The notes: a model not told the origin generated them from the letters alone. DNA of 64,000 nt from Saccharina japonica (GCA_008828725.1 MEHQ01002830.1:343384-407383); one strand, 5' to 3'; shown: positions 46,295-57,592, counted from the first letter of the stretch. Numbers and translations: made by a program.

Positions 46295-46632
46295 ACAGAA
46301 CTTACAGAAGTTCCGGGTACGGGTATAAATGTCTTACAGAACTTACAGAAGTTCCGGGTTAGAGTATAAAACACTTAAGAACTCACAGAAGTTCCGGGTA
46401 TTGTGGCACGGGCGTACAGAACTCACAGAAGTTCCAGGCAGGTACAAACACGTTGTCACGGCACCCCGGGTATTGTGAAACGGGGAGTACAGAACTTCCA
46501 GAAGTTCTCTGTAGGGTATGAAGGTCGCACAGAACTTACAGAAGTTCCGGGTACGGGTATAAAACCCTTACAGAACTCACAGAAGTTCTCTGTTGGGTAT
46601 TTCCCGGGTAAATACCCCGGGTACCCTACAGA
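46295..46632. repeat. palindromic tandem array, about 40 bp x 8
   Basis: Units ACAGAACTTACAGAAGTTCC plus GGGTACGGGTATAAA-like spacer. GAACT and AGTTC make an inverted repeat in every unit. One unit is enlarged to about 73 bases. It looks superficially like a heat-shock element, but the GAA/TTC spacing is wrong. Confidence 0.75.
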
Positions 46633-47242
46633 ACCTGACCTTGCAATTTTGTTTTGATCTAATGACTTTCAGAAATATTACAACAGGTACTGTACGCATT
46701 ACTGATATACCTCGTAGTAGTGCTGATGTGAGGCATAGTGATGAGCCAGTACGCCTTTATTGTCGCCAGGTGTTGTCAACTGTTTTTTCTCCTACGGGTA
46801 TGCCTATTATTTCACATGAAACGTGAGCTTATAATTTCGGCGTTGCCTACAGGGAGATCCCTATCGCAATACGAGTATATCATACCTGGTAACGCGGCAA
46901 CGTAGTGTTACACCCTCTTATCCACGAACGTTACAACGCATTCACGTTCGGTTCCTTCTCAATCCCGTCGGCTCTCGGCTCTGGCACCGTAACATAGTGT
47001 CACGCCGTGATTAGTGCACATGCACAGACAGCGTAGCACAACGTTGTTAGGAATTTTCGAGGCTCGTATGCATCGCATACGTTGTCAATCTATAACATTC
47101 ACAGATCACTATCCGCCGATTCGCTAACTTGTTAAAATAAAGTTAACAGAGTGATAACGGGTCTTTTCCAATAACACTACGTATTAGTAACAGTTTGTTA
47201 TTCGAACGTTATTCGAGCCCCCCTTGTTGGATAACGTTAACC

Positions 47243-47323
47243 AATTCAGAACTGAAAAAATGTTCCACACTAATTCCAAGTAGTTTGTCCCCAGAATCGT
47301 GGGACCAGTTCTCAAGGGGTTAA
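47243..47323. mobile_element. degenerate piggyBac-like hairpin MITE
   Basis: GTTAACCAATTCAGAACTG to CAAGGGGTTAAC, with AGTAGTTTGTCCCCAG inside, is a shortened, diverged copy of 49769-49862. Confidence 0.45.
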
Positions 47324-47969
47324 CACTTTTTACTTGGCGTTTACCTTTGAGACTGATTTTGGTGTATAAAATTACTAACTAACTGGTGTATAACATTACT
47401 ATTTAATAACTGTACGTTAAGATGGTACTCAAATACCGAGGGGTGTTCAACATTTTGGTACCATCATACGGACATCAAAGACCTGTGACTGAAATGTTAC
47501 ATTGCTCTGTTGCCACAAACGATAATAATGAGGAGTCATCAATAGATGCTCTTCCTAATGGGTTGGGTGTCTGCCCGTGGCGGTGTACCCCTGCTCGCGA
47601 ACGGACATAGACGGACAAAAAACAGTTCTGAAAGCTGCCACAGCGTGGCTTTATTTAACGAATCCTTAATATTGAGGTTTGTCTGTCCCTCGCACGTCCC
47701 TCGTTCGCTTTGCTTTTTTTTGGCGTGCGACGCGTACACTCAACCGATTCAGACACGCTCGGGACTGATAGACGCCCGCTATTTGTGCCGACCGTCCTAT
47801 GCTGCTCGTGTCGAAAGCCGTGCCGAGATCGGAGAGCTAGGCGGTAGTGACTGTCATAATTGGTTACCACAGTGACTAATTGTCACTGAGATTATTTTCC
47901 TGCGGGAGTCAACACTCGCACTGAAGAACACACCACTCTGCGACGGCCAAGCTCCGGGGATCTCGACAC

Positions 47970-48420
47970 GATTCCAACCACCAGCACCACCACACCACCA
48001 CCACACCACCACCACACTCACCCCCAGCCGACACCCCGCCCCTAGCCGCGGCAGCACTAGAAGCTGTTGTTGCTCGTAGTGGGTGGTGGGCGTCGGTGGT
48101 GGCTTGGCGTTGGTGGTGATGGTGGTGGTGTGCTTGCTCGTACTACAGCAGTACAAGTTTTCCAGGTAGGTACGTACCACCGCCGTGCTTCGATATACCT
48201 GGTAGTACGGCTGTTTCTGTGTATAATATACTAAAGAACACCACCACCACCACCACCACCACCAACACTACGACCACCACCGACACCCCCGCCCCACTAG
48301 CCGCAGCAGCACTAGAAGCTGTTGTTGCTCGTAGTGGGTCGTGGGCGTTGGTGGTGGCTTGTTCCCTTGGTCTGTGGTGATGGTGGTGGTGTGCTTGCTC
48401 GTACTACAGCAGTACCGTAC
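47970..48420. repeat. tandem duplication of a CCACCA/TGGTGG hairpin unit
   Basis: Two units of about 165-180 bases (47970-48140, 48240-48420) share (CCACCA)n, then CAGCACTAGAAGCTGTTGTT, then (TGGTGG)n and GCTCGTACTACAGCAGTAC. Each unit can fold on itself through the CCA and TGG runs. Between them lie TACCTGGTA words (48196, 48517). Confidence 0.65.
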
Positions 48421-49338
48421 AAGAAACAAGCAAATGGTCAAAGCAGCATCTCAAACATCAGTATATACCTTCGTACCTCGTACTGCTGTTTCTATGTACG
48501 CTGTTTCTATCTATTATACCTGGTAGGTCCATCCGGGACATTATTTCCATTCACGTTTTATACTATACCGAGTTCAAAAAAAAAAGTTGAACATTGAAAA
48601 TTGTATATTCGTGATCGCAAACACAGGACGAATCGATGCTGAGATTTTGAACGAAAACAAAATTTCACACTAATAACAAGTAATTATGCAACACAGCATC
48701 AAGAAAAAAAACATGAAGACCGGCCAAAATTGGCCAAAATCAGTCGTTTTGGGATAAATCCTCACTATCTAACGAACTTTTGCTTTCCAGGAAAAACAAA
48801 AAAAAACCCTGCGCGTATGGCTTCAATTCATCGTTTGCCGCCCTCTAAAATAAAATTTCACACAAAATTATTTAATGTAAACTTGGACAAAACGACCTAC
48901 AAAATCCGCATTTTTGCCGATATCTCCGTCAGTTTATCGATTTTTTTCAAACAGAAAAAAGCCCAGGCGCAAATGTGACGAGCTAGCTAAATACGCAGTC
49001 TAAATATTGTGTGGCAACATTACAATCTACCTAAGCTTGGACCAGAAATTCACGTGTTTTGCAAACATCAGGCTAAATAATAATAATAAAAAAAAATGGA
49101 CGTGTTATTATCTCCGTCTCGAGAGGGCCGTTTTAAGGGTATCTCTGTTTTTTTCAACAACCTTCCCATACCCGAGATAAGTGTTCCTTGGTGATGGCGG
49201 AATTTCGGATATTTGGAGCCGGACGGACTATATGTATAGCTTTTTATTTGGTTGCTTGATTGTTGATTTGCTTCAGTATATTCACTTTTTATTGTTTTTC
49301 TTTTCGCTTTTTTCTTCTTTTCTCTTTTTTTCTCTTGC

Positions 49339-49550
49339 ATGCACCTGGATTGCTAGCAGGGTAGGTCTTGCCTGTCGTATTTGGCGTTGCATTGTCTGCT
49401 CTGCTTACGGCACTGAGTGTAGTATCTCTGTGTCGTAGTTTTGTGACCACATAATGTGTACCTGTCTGCTCTAGGATGAGGAATCAGGCACAGACACTGG
49501 GTGTCTGATGTGAGTTGGGTAGAAATAAAAGAAAACACACACACATAATA
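49339..49550 (+). mobile_element. retroposon (SINE or LINE tail) family copy
   Basis: Starts GCATGCACCTGGATTGCTAG, includes TAGTTTTGTGACCACATA and CACAGACACTGGGTGT, and ends in a (CA)n run. Collinear with the reverse of 37296-37535, so element length is about 210-240 bp. Confidence 0.6.
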
Positions 49551-49768
49551 CAAGTACCAGTTTCTATTTTTTAATACCCCGCGTGTTCCATGTTTTTTTT
49601 TTATACTCCATCTTTTTCAAGTATTTTTCTTTGCATTGTACTACGTAGCTGTTGCTGTACCTGCTCAGTTCGTCATTATGGAACCATATATATTTTGTTT
49701 TTTCGCATTTTCGGTAATGTAATATTATTCCAATATGTGACCTGCCCAGTACACAGAGTAGTANTTAA

Positions 49769-49862
49769 CCCTTTTAGGACTGCAGACCCGTTTTGGGGAC
49801 AATCCACTCTAATTCTAAGTAATTTGTCCCCAAAACGGGACTCCAGTCCAGTCCGATAAGGG
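49769..49862. mobile_element. piggyBac-like hairpin MITE, 94 bp
   Basis: Flanked by TTAA on both sides (49765-49768, 49863-49866), beginning CCCTTTTAGGACTGCAG and ending AAGGG. CCGTTTTGGGGACAA and its complement form the stem. TTAA duplication plus CCC ends is the piggyBac signature. The LTR element at 49876 starts 10 bases beyond. Confidence 0.7.
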
Positions 49863-49875
49863 TTAAAGTAGATGA

Positions 49876-50129
49876 TGTTAAGTGACCCCTGGAGGGGTAC
49901 TCTGGGTCGGGGAAGGAAGTAGAAGCTCCACGTGATGTATATATATTACCGTCGTAGACACGAGAAAGGGGGAGAAACATAGAGAAACACGTAGGTACAT
50001 AAAGTGAGGCGATGGGAATCGCTCCAAACCGCCAAGTGCTCCACAGAGAAACACGCATATTTCCTCTGTGGAACTCCCAAATACCGTTACATAAATATCC
50101 CTGCACGAAGTAGGTTAGCACTCTGAACA
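49876..50129 (-). repeat. 3' LTR of family 2 copy B
   Basis: TG...CA-bounded direct repeat; partner 53443-53697. Confidence 0.7.
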
Positions 50130-50342
50130 GCCTCCCTGCTTTCTACTTGGTGAATGGGATGACACTAATACCTCAGGATACCATGGTGGTACGTCAAGCT
50201 CACCCAAAAAAGAAACAAAAATATCATACTCAATGAAAACCAAAAACTACCCAGCCTTCCCTTCGTTGAGGTCATCAGCTTGGATAAAAATGGTATTCAA
50301 CACCGGATAAATGTCCGAAAATCAGAACCTCAAGCCTCAAAC

Positions 50343-51240
50343 ATTTCTCGGAAAAATCACTCTCAGAAAAATCAACTCTCAGAAATAAATCAACTCTCAG
50401 AAAAATCAACTCTCAGAAATTAATCAACTCTCAAAAAAATCATCTCTCAGAAATAAATCAGCGGTCAGAAAATCGACTCTCAAAAATAAATCAACTCTCA
50501 GAAAAACAAAACAAAAATTAGTCCTGCCGACTACGCCAAGAACACAAAACAAAATAGCCTCCCTTCGTCCAAAAACACTCCGTTCGTTCAAATTGCAAAC
50601 AATCGAAATTTACAACGTCAAAGCTACTTTGAAATCACTCATCATATTTTATAGATTCCGAAAACTAAAAGCTAAATAGCAGTTGCCTCTGAACGGGGAA
50701 CAAGCACACTAAATCCAATCAATCGGCATCGTCAAGAAATCAGCATTCCTATAAATAATATTATCGAACAAACTTGCCAGTCTTCAGATCACGTACGTAC
50801 ACGTACGTACGTATTCGGTCGACCTCCATGAATATCTTTCAATTCCGCAGATAACGTACGTATTCGGTCGACATTCATGAATGTCCGTATACAACATCTT
50901 TCAACTCCGCGGATCACGTACGTATTCGGTCGACCTTCATGAATGTCCGTATACAACATTTTTCAACTCCGCAGATCACGTACGTATTCGGTCGACCTGC
51001 ATTAATGTTCGTATACACCATAGTTTAATTCCTCAGAGACCACGTTCGTACGTATGATATGCGATGGCATTTCGACCCATCAATAATAAATTTACAACTC
51101 TCGTCAGTAACTCCGTCACGTACGACGTATTCGGCCGACCTGCATTAATGTTCGTTACACCATAGTTTAATTACTCAGAGACCACGTACGTACGTATGAT
51201 ATCCGATGGCATTTCGACCCATCAATAATAAATTAACTCT
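50343..51240. repeat. tandem repeats in the 3' region of LTR element B
   Basis: Short AAATCAACTCTCAGAA units (50343-50510), about 60-bp ACGTACGTATTCGGTCGAC units (50785-51020), and a duplicated unit with CGATGGCATTTCGACCCATC (51020-51240). Confidence 0.7.
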
Positions 51241-52934
51241 CAGAGAGAACGAACTCTCAATGAAAACCGGGCACTGGTACAAATAAGTATAATATATAAC
51301 CAAGGCTCCCTGCCAGGGCCCGCGTAATCAGGACGGGGGGGGGGTTGCACGGCCACAAAACTCGGCGGGGGGGGGTGTACTCATCATGTCGTGCTCGTCC
51401 GTAAAAAAATATGTGTTCGTACAGACATTGCATGCTCTACAGCAGGTACTCCATCGTTGGGCCTCCCAGACCCGCTCACGCCTCTTTCCCCAATAAAACC
51501 TTCACTCTGAGCCTCCCTACTGCCGTCAAGTTTACCAACAAGAAAAGGGGGGGCAGGGGGGGTGTACTTTATTTTCATGCATGCCCATCATGCCATAGTC
51601 GTGGGAAAAATTGGGTCGGGTTATCACTGAAGATCCAAATAATGGCCATCATCTACCAGGGATCCAGGATACGGGGCATACGGCCAAAAAATAAACAAAA
51701 ACAAACAAAAGACAAACAAAAACAGCAGCAGCATCGGCACGGGCAGTGTGTTCTTCACGTAGGCTATGCGGGTAGCTGGGTATTGGACAGTGACGGATGG
51801 CAGGTGGTCGGCAAGCTATCCTTGACGTAACACACCTTACCCACATCAGAACATGTCAACCTCAACGTACGGTCTAAGGGGGGGGGGGAAGCAGAACACA
51901 GCATGCAATCTACAGGGCAGTCTGTAAAAATGCCCACCACTGCCAAACAAGTGCATCGATACTGCTGTGATGCTATCATATCATAAAAATACGTGAAGAA
52001 AATCAAATAATCCAACAAAAATAAGAACCTGTTGTTCTTCATGAAGCTTCCAGCTTTCAGCTCTCGCTCGCTTTGTGCCTCGCCCGGGCGGGCTTCGCCC
52101 TCGTCCTCCACAGCACCTTCCGCACCCAACCCCGGCCAGCCACACGGGGCCCGCCTCCGTTGCCATTCTCCCCTCTTGCTCTCCTCCTCCCCTTGGCCGA
52201 CCTCGGCTCCGAACACCCCTTTTTCAAAGTGGGGGTATTCGTTTCCTCCTTAGATGTTCCCGCATCACCCCCCTGCTCCTTTTGTCCTCGCTCTTCCTCT
52301 TCCTCCTTCCGTTGCTCGTATGATACCAGGGCTCGGTGCGCAAGTACCACACGGCTCTCCACTACCAGGGCGCGCTGCTCCGCCTCGGGGCCTAAGCGCA
52401 AGCCTGCCGCGGGTGGCGATGGTGGCGGCGGCGGGGGCGGAGGCGTCGGCGGCAGTGGCAGCGGCTGAGTTTCCTGCTCCTCGCCCGTCTGCTGCTGCTG
52501 GCGCTGTTGTTGCTGCTGGAGTTGCTGTTGCTGCTGCTGGGCATTGACTTCCGTAGACGAAAATGCAGATATCGCGTACGAGAAATCGCAGATAGACTCC
52601 CCGTTTTCGCCTCCCGTAAGTACAATCGGCTTGGCAAAATGCTGCTGTGACTGCTGCGACTGCTGGTACTGCTGCTGCAGGTACTGCTGCTGCTGCTGCT
52701 GGTCTTGTTGCTGGTGTATACACTCCTGCTCCTGAAACCATTTATCCTGCTGCTGCCATCTAGCCTCCTGATGCCGCTGCATCCACTCCTCCTCCTCCTG
52801 CCTATCCTCCCGTTCCATCTGCATCCTCATCTCCATCATTCTCATCTCCATTTATATAAGTACTTTTCTCAAGCTTGCGTTTTCCTCATCGCCGCTTGTT
52901 GCTCCCGTACCCTCTGACCGCGGAGACTGGTTGC

Positions 52935-53297
52935 CTTCGTGGCCTTGTGCTCGCTCTGGAGACTTTGTTCGCGCTCCTGCGCTATGAGCTGTTCCCGCGA
53001 CCTTTGCCGCGGCGATGCTCCCCGCCTCTGCGGCTGCCTTAGCTTATTCAGCTACCTGGCCTCGTGCTCCCCCTGGAGGCTTTGTTCGCGCTCCTACGCT
53101 ATGAGCAATTCCCGCGGGCTCTCCCGTGGCGATGCTCGCGGCCTCTGCGGCTGCCGTAGCTTCTTCAGCTACCTGGCCTCGTGCTCCCTCTGGAGGTTTT
53201 GTTCGCGCTCCTGCGCTATGAGCTATTCCCGCGGCCTCTCCCGTGGCGATGCTCGCCGCCTCTGCAGCTGCCGTAGCTTCTTCAGCTCGCCTGGCCC
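52935..53297 (-). repeat. 117-120 bp tandem repeat in the coding part of LTR element B
   Basis: Three in-phase copies coding an Ala-rich 39-40 residue unit; element A retains about two. Length divisible by three and low divergence suggest copy-number change within a once translated region. Confidence 0.65.
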
Positions 53298-53442
53298 AGC
53301 TGGCCTCATCATCGATGAAGCCGCTGCTCGGTGAAAGTCCCTCTGAACTCTCCATCCGAAATACAAAACAATCAGCTCGTCCTCTAGCTCTCCCGACTGA
53401 TACCCAACCAGCGAGCCGTGCCAATTGAAACAGACGCTAGCG

Positions 53443-53697
53443 TGTTAAGGTGACCCCTGGAGGGGTACTCTGGGTCGGGAAAGAAGTAGAAGTTCCACGT
53501 GATGTATATATATTACTGCCGTAGACACAGGGAAGGGGGAGAAACCTAGAAAAACATCAAGGAAACAAAGAGTGAGGCGATGGAAATCGCTCCAAACCGC
53601 CAAGTGCTCCACAGAGAAACACGCATATTTCCTCTGTGGAACTCCCAAATACCGTTACATAAATATCCCTGCACCAAGTACGTTAGCACTCTGAACA
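53443..53697 (-). repeat. 5' LTR of family 2 copy B
   Basis: Nearly the same as 45274-45524 and followed by the same 730-bp flank. Confidence 0.7.
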
Positions 53698-54427
53698 CCC
53701 CTCATAAAAAGGATGTACATCCTGCATAAGGACTTAAGTTATAATTGATGTCTACCTATCACACAATTCGCAAGTACGCGCGATCGAAGCATAACAAACA
53801 GCTTGCATACTCGTATGGTACGTAGGTGAGTTTCGACGGATGTTTGATGCCACTGCTGTCGTCTGTGTTGTATAATGTTACTAAATACGACAGCAAAACA
53901 TCGGTGCGCCTCGCGCGCCTTTTTTTGTGTTATTGAGCTGCGCCAAGGCCGTAGAAGATGATCCTATCCAGGCATAGTTGTAACAACCTTGACAGATGGT
54001 CGCATAGGCGGGCACAGGGAGCAGCATACTGCCATGCTGGTGTGGGATACATGATACTCTACCGATGTAAAACACCAGAAGACTGTTGTTTTGCAGAAGG
54101 GCCGTTTTTGGGCAATCAAACTTGCAGAACAATAGACATCTGAGTCTAGATGTGGTGGTGAGAGTAGTGAGAGACTGGGGTAAGCCCGTGCTCACTCTCC
54201 AGCTACCCAGGCTATGATCCGTTCGCTACAGTCAGGAGGACCGCGTGAGAAGAAAAACCAAACCGGTGGGTGATGTCGCATACTGGTCGAAACGGTAGGT
54301 ATCTACTCGTAAGACCTCGTGAAGAGCGAAACCAACCCGGTCGGTTATGCCGCATATTGATCGAAGCATAACATGATACGCCGCATTTATCGTCGCCGGT
54401 GCTACGTACTGTTGTGCTCGACTACTG
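53698..54427. repeat. 730-bp duplicated flank, copy 2
   Basis: Near-identical to 45525-46254, beginning at the LTR edge and ending at CGACTACTG, about 50 bases before the 217-bp satellite array. Confidence 0.8.
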
Positions 54428-54479
54428 TACGATGCTACTGGTGGTGGAACCAGTACAACCTATTGTTTCCTCTACCTAA

Positions 54480-56720
54480 TTGGTCGGTATCGACGCGGGG
54501 AGTGCCTGTTTTAGTCGTAGGGTCGTTGGAGTTGTAGATGTCCGCAATAATTTCTGACCGGGCGATGGGACGTTATCATTCCCGGGTGCGGTTGAACCCC
54601 GACGTTGCCCCGAGGGGAAACTCGCGTCGCGCGCTAGCTCCATGAGAGCCAGACAACCGTAAATCAGCCCGTGGTAATTGGGGTCTCAACACCTTGCGGG
54701 GTGGTATCGACCTGGATGATGTCCGTTTTCGTCCCCGGGTTAGTGGAGTTGTAGATATAAACGAGTTTTTCTGACCCGGGAAAGAGATGTTATCATCCCC
54801 GGCTGTGGCGGGACTTCGACGGTGCCCCGAGGGACAACTCTCGCCGCACGCTGGCTCTATGAGATCCCGGCAACCGAAAATTAGCCCGTGGGGTTGGGGT
54901 TTTCACACCTTGTGGGGCGGTATCGACCCGGGGGGTGTACGCTTGCGTCCCCGGGTCGTTTGAGTTGCAGATGTATGGAAGGATTTCTGACCCGGGGGTG
55001 GGATTTTATCATCCCTGGGTGTTGGCTGTCTGGGTTCCAGCGCCCTAGCCATTTCAGCAATCAGCCAGTCGTGGTGGGGTTTCCACACCTTGCGGGGCGG
55101 CATCGACCCGGGGGATATCCGTTTGGGTCCCCGGGGTTGTTGGAGTTGTAGATATACAAAAGGATTTCTGCCCCGGGGATGGGACGTTATCATCCCCGGG
55201 TGCGGCGGGTCCTCGCCGTTGCCCCAAGGGGCAACTCGCGCCGTACGCTGGCTCTATAAGGGCCATACAACCCTGAATTAGCCAGTGGTGGTTGGGTTTA
55301 CACACCTTGCGGGGCGGTATCGACCCGGGGGATGTCCGTTTTCGTCCCCGGGTTGTTGGATTTGTAGATGTATGGAAGGATTTCTGACCCGGGGATGGGT
55401 TCATATCATCCCCGGGTGCGGCGGGACTTCGACGTTGCCAAACTCTCGCCGCACGCTGGCTCTATGAGGGCCAGGCAACCGTAAATTTGCCCGTGGGGTT
55501 GGGGTTTCCACACCATGTGGTGCGGTATCGACCTGGGGCGTGTCTGTTTTCGTCCCCGGGTCGTTGGAGTTGCAGATGTATGCAAGGATTTCTGACCCGG
55601 GGATGGGATCATATCATCCCCGGGTGCGCCAGGGCCTCGCCGTTGCCCCGAGGGGCAACTCGCGCCGTACGCTGGCTCCATGAACTCCAGCGCCCCAGCA
55701 AAATCAGCAATCAGCCAGTTATGGTGGGGTTTCCACACCTTGCGGGGCGGTATCGACCCGGGAGATGTCGATTTTCGTCCCCGGGTTGTTGGAGTTGTAG
55801 ATGTTGGAAGGATTTATGACCCGGGGATGGAACGATATCATCCCCGGATGCAGCGGGACTTCGACATTGCCCCGAGGGGCAACCTTCGCGGCACGCTGGC
55901 TCTATGAGGGCCAGGCAACCGTACATTTGTGAATTTTCACGTGGTATTGGGGTTTCCACACCTTGTGGGGCGGTATCGACCCGGGGGATGTCTGTTTTAG
56001 TGCCCGGGTCGTTGAATTTGCACATGTATGGAAGGATTTCTGACCCGGGGATGGGATCATATCATCGCCCGGTGCGACGGGACCCCGCCATTGCCCCGAG
56101 GGGAACCCCTCGCTGCGTGCTGGCTCTATGAACTCCAGCGCCCCAGCCAGCTCAGCAATCATCCAGTTGTTGTGGGGTTTCCACACCTTGCGGGGCGGTA
56201 TCGGCCCGGGAAATGTCCGTGTTCGTCCCCGAGTTGTTGGAGTTGTAGATTTATGGAAGGATTTACGACCCGGGGATGGGATGCTGTCATCCCCGGGTGC
56301 GGCGGGACTTCGACGTTGCCCCAAGGGGCAACTCTCGCGGCACGCTGGCTCTATGAGGGCCAGGCAACCGTACATTTGTGAATTTTCCCGTGGTATTGGG
56401 GTTTCCACACATTGTGAGGCGGTATCGACCTGGGGGATATCTGTTTTCGTCCCCAGATCGTTGGAGTCCTACATGTGTGGAAGGATTTCTGACCCGGATA
56501 TGGGGTCATATCATCCCCGGGAGCGGCCCTAAACCGCAGCCAATCAGTGATCAACTGATGGGGGCGGGGTTTCCATACCGTGCGGGGCAGTGTCGACCTG
56601 GGAAATCGCCGATTTTGTCCCCGGTTGGTCGGAGTTGTAGAGATATGGACGGATTTATGATCCGGGGATGGGAGCCTATACTCCCCGGGTTTGGCGGAAC
56701 CTCGGTGGCTCTTTTCAGCA
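54480..56720. repeat. satellite-like array, about 217-225 bp x 11
   Basis: The word GGTATCGAC or close variants recurs at 54488, 54705, 54921, 55101, 55318, 55526, 55751, 55974, 56199, 56423 and 56591. Spacing is 208-225, with two short units of 168-180. Each unit holds CCACACCTTGCGGGGCGG, a CCGGGT(T/C)GTTGGAGTTG block and a stem CCCGGGGATG...CATCCCCGGG. Units end in one of two alternative tails (CTCTATGAGGGCCAGGCAAC or a form with CAGCGCCCCAGC). GC-rich with few stops, so frames of 100-184 codons open on both strands; none is credible. Confidence 0.85.
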
Positions 56721-57074
56721 CCGATGTTCTAGAAAGAGCAAGCAGCCACTGGCATGGATTTGGGCAACCAATCAGCCGCCAGAACAGTAATTCAAAAATT
56801 GTAAGTCAGCAGGTAGGCTGGCTAGATGGCTGCCAGAACTGCATCGGGATTGCGCCACGGCCACGGCCCGGCGCGGCATGGGACCCAGTGTTCTGCGGGT
56901 TGTGGCACCCAGCCTCCTTACCCATGGAGTAAGGTGGGGCTAAACCGCTCTGTATAGCGCTGCTCAATTACAGGCAGACATAATAGCAGCATTTAATAAT
57001 ACTAGTGGTACCCCGAACCACGCCAGGGCGGGGCCGGTATAATATAGCGGACAGAAACAAAAATACAAAATAAG

Positions 57075-57290
57075 AACTGGGTCATGATCCACACACACGC
57101 AGTCAACCACGTATCAACCGACCCACGGACATCCACCCACCCACACACCCTCACGTACTTACCAACATCCACTCACATCACTCACACCCACCCACTCAAC
57201 CACCGACCCACCCACCCAACCACGTACGTGCGCACCAACCGATCGACACACACGCACCAACCGATCCACCCACCATCCAATCAGTATACA
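57075..57290. repeat. CCACCCA-rich low-complexity stretch
   Basis: Dense CACCCACC, ACACAC and CAACCGA words without fixed period. Confidence 0.5.
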
Positions 57291-57409
57291 GTAGCACCAG
57301 TACGTACAGCAATAGTAGTAGCCCTTATATAACCCATCTATCTACAGCAGCAATAGCAGGGACAGCAGCAGGCCAGCAGTACGACTCGTACGTACGTTCA
57401 GCGGACACA

Positions 57410-57592
57410 AACAAAACGCCGGCATGGGTGCGCAGCCCTTGTACGTACAGCAGTGTAAACAAAACGCCGGCATGCATGCATAGCCCTTGTACGTACAAAC
57501 AAAACGCCGGCATGGACGCGCAGCCCTTGTACGTACAGCAGTGTAAACCAAACGCCGGCATGAAAGCACAGCCCTTGTACGTACAGCAGAGT
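57410..57592. repeat. tandem repeat, about 45 bp x 4
   Basis: Units AACAAAACGCCGGCATG plus CAGCCCTTGTACGTACAGCA; GCCGGC and GTAC palindromes in each unit. Followed by a T-run. Confidence 0.75.

Larger units (their letters stand above)
49876..53697 (-). mobile_element. pol-less LTR element, family 2, copy B
   Basis: LTRs 254 bp (49876-50129) and 255 bp (53443-53697), roughly 7 percent apart by eye. The coding part (about 52057-53424) holds, in order on the minus strand, an MARLAGWVSVGRA start near the LTR, three copies of a 39-residue Ala/Thr/Glu repeat (ATAAAEAASIATGEAAGIAH core), an acidic coiled-coil-like stretch (MEREDRQEEEEWMQRH), poly-Q, poly-P and a basic Arg/Gly-rich end. No zinc knuckle, protease, reverse transcriptase or integrase was recognised. 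The 3' region repeats that of copy A, plus a further duplicated unit at 51020-51240. The coding part is broken in a few places. Left and right flanks do not match as a target duplication. Confidence 0.7.

Noticed and set aside
46295-46632. CRISPR-like repeat-spacer array
   Set aside because: Units are contiguous diverged tandem repeats without unique spacers of constant length, in eukaryotic-type DNA.
46295-46632. Heat-shock element cluster
   Set aside because: GAA and TTC are separated by one or by four or more bases rather than the required two.
54480-56932. Frames of 100-184 codons on both strands
   Set aside because: Produced by a GC-rich satellite with few stops; equal openness on both strands and unit-periodic peptides.
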